A stretch of DNA of 7,119 nucleotides from Bryobacteraceae bacterium (GTDB lineage: Bacteria > Acidobacteriota > Terriglobia > Bryobacterales > Bryobacteraceae): NCBI GenBank assembly GCA_025350445.1, contig JANXXV010000827.1, positions 1 to 7,119 on the forward strand. The letters are read 5' to 3'. The notes under the pieces are model-generated. The model did no database searches. It was not told the DNA's origin and worked only from the letters and a program-made list of their open reading frames with translations. The position numbers and the translations under genes were made by a program. Shown in pieces: positions 6,173 to 7,119 of the stretch (position 1 is the stretch's first letter; every line of letters starts with the position of its first letter).

Positions 6173-7057
6173 ATGAGATATCGATTAAGTATGATTCCGA
6201 TTTTGGCCGCCTGCTGCTTATGGGCTCAAAAGCCGCCGGCCGAAATGCCGAATTGGGCTGCGGCCACAACGTTGCCTCAAGTGGACTTCACCGGCCTGAC
6301 GCCCAAACAAAAGACCGCTGCGCTCAAAAGTCTGCACGTAGAGAACTGCGTCTGCGGGTGCAATATGAAGCTGGCGCAATGCCGCGTTCTGGATCCGGCG
6401 TGCGGCGATAGCAAGGCTCTGTCCGGCATGGTGGTGGAAGGCGTGAAGGGCGCAATGACGGCGGACCAGATCCACGACTCGCTGATCAATTCCGGATTCG
6501 CGAAAGCGCGGGCGGCAGCGAATAAGATTCTGAGCGATCCGGTGAAACTGGCAACCACCGGGTCTCCATTCCAGGGTCCGGAGAAGGCCAGGATCACGCT
6601 GGTGGAATTCTCGGATTTCCAGTGCCCCTATTGCTCGCGCGCCATCGCCGAGGTGGAGAACATTCTACGGGCTTATCCAAAGGACATCAAGCTGGTGTTC
6701 AAACAATTCCCGCTGGAGACCCACTCGGAAGCACAACTGGCGGCCGAAGCATCGCTGGCCGCGAACGCCCAGGGTAAATTTTGGCCCATGCACGATAAGC
6801 TGTTCGCCAATTTCCGCAAGCTCTCCCGCGATAACATTTTCCTGTGGGCCAAGGACTCCGGTCTCGACATGGAGAAGTTCAAGGTGGATTTGCAGTCGGG
6901 TAAGTTCCGGCCGGTTGTGGAGAAGGACGTCAAAGACGGCTTCGAAGCCGGCGTTCAGGGAACACCCACATTCTTCATAAACGGGCAGCGCTATAACGGA
7001 CTGCTTGACCTGGCGTCGGTGAAAGCGATTCTGGATGCGGAACTGAAGAAGAAGTAG
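6173..7057 (+). CDS. Exported DsbA-like thiol-disulfide oxidoreductase with an N-terminal Cys-rich (CcmH-like) module
   Basis: The 294-residue protein has a short signal peptide (1-19, ending CLWAQ). LAAC at 11-14 also fits a lipobox, so it could be a lipoprotein, but the hydrophobic stretch before it is short. Residues about 40-120 form a module with five cysteines (59, 61, 63, 70, 77) in NCVCGCNMKLAQC and DPACGD, followed by VVEGVKGAMTADQIHDSLI. This order recalls the N-terminal domain of CcmH-type cytochrome c maturation proteins, but the match is by eye. Residues 136-294 are a DsbA/Thioredoxin_4 domain: strand ITLVEFSDFQ, active site CPYC (151-154), helical insertion, cis-proline loop GTPTFFING (Pro265). 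Such domains oxidise or isomerise disulfides in exported proteins. It sits one base after the hydrolase gene, so it is in the same operon, and it converges on a cytochrome gene 7 bases away. Confidence 0.92.
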   Translation: MRYRLSMIPILAACCLWAQKPPAEMPNWAAATTLPQVDFTGLTPKQKTAALKSLHVENCVCGCNMKLAQCRVLDPACGDSKALSGMVVEGVKGAMTADQIHDSLINSGFAKARAAANKILSDPVKLATTGSPFQGPEKARITLVEFSDFQCPYCSRAIAEVENILRAYPKDIKLVFKQFPLETHSEAQLAAEASLAANAQGKFWPMHDKLFANFRKLSRDNIFLWAKDSGLDMEKFKVDLQSGKFRPVVEKDVKDGFEAGVQGTPTFFINGQRYNGLLDLASVKAILDAELKKK

Positions 7058-7064
7058 ACGTGCC

Positions 7065-7119
7065 CTAGTGGCAGCCGCGGCAGGTGAATTTCTTGCCATG
7101 GCACACCGCGCAGCTTTGC
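7065..7119 (-). CDS. C-terminal end of a multihaem c-type cytochrome (runs off right edge)
   Basis: Only the last 17 codons and a TAG stop are in the window. They read QSCAVCHGKKFTCRGCH, which contains two CxxCH haem c attachment motifs (CAVCH and CRGCH) 8 residues apart, the second ending at the stop codon. Closely spaced CxxCH motifs up to the very C-terminus are typical of cytochrome c3/c7-like and other multihaem electron carriers, which are exported and loaded with haem in the periplasm. The other two frames on this strand show no such pattern. The stop lies 7 bases from the stop of the convergent DsbA-like gene, with no terminator visible between them. Confidence 0.8.
   Translation of the reverse strand, partial: QSCAVCHGKKFTCRGCH

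Noticed and set aside
7058..7064. Bidirectional terminator between the convergent genes
   Set aside because: The gap is only 7 bases, and the nearby GTGCC/GGCAC repeat is about 35 bases apart inside the cytochrome gene with no T run.

Overview
The window looks like a chromosomal segment from a Gram-negative, GC-rich bacterium, most likely an acidobacterium of the Bryobacterales/Solibacter type. This is inferred from the style of the proteins: many exported proteins with short signal peptides ending near 'AQ', a Cys-rich N-terminal module fused to a DsbA-like thioredoxin domain, and a multihaem cytochrome next door. No taxonomic marker gene is present, so the assignment is tentative.

Left part, minus strand (1-1249): miaA (tRNA dimethylallyltransferase, GTG start) is followed by a small exported protein that runs off the left edge. 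Upstream of miaA is a gap of about 660 bases (1250-1909) with no intact gene. It holds short hairpins, some coding-looking minus-strand fragments that may be a decayed gene, and probably the promoters of the two divergent units.

Central and right part, plus strand (1910-7057): six genes lie head to tail. They encode an exported TPR protein of 682 residues, a GroES co-chaperonin with no groEL beside it, an exported OmpH/Skp-like coiled-coil protein, a single-pass membrane protein with four cysteines, an exported alpha/beta hydrolase of the esterase/lipase type, and an exported DsbA-like thiol-disulfide protein. Gaps are 24, 94 and 26 bases, then a 1-base stop/start overlap and a 1-base gap. 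The last three genes are therefore very probably one transcript; the 94-base gap before the OmpH-like gene could hold a promoter. Most products act in or at the cell envelope, so an envelope folding and quality-control role for the cluster is a reasonable inference but is not proven.

Right edge, minus strand (7065-7119): the last 17 codons of a convergent gene encode two CxxCH haem-binding motifs, the second directly before the stop. This is the C-terminus of a multihaem c-type cytochrome.

Nothing here looks like a phage, insertion sequence, CRISPR array, tRNA or rRNA. The points most worth a second look are the orphan groES with an altered mobile loop, the fused Cys-cluster/DsbA protein facing a multihaem cytochrome, the leaderless-type gene starts, and the possible decayed gene upstream of miaA.
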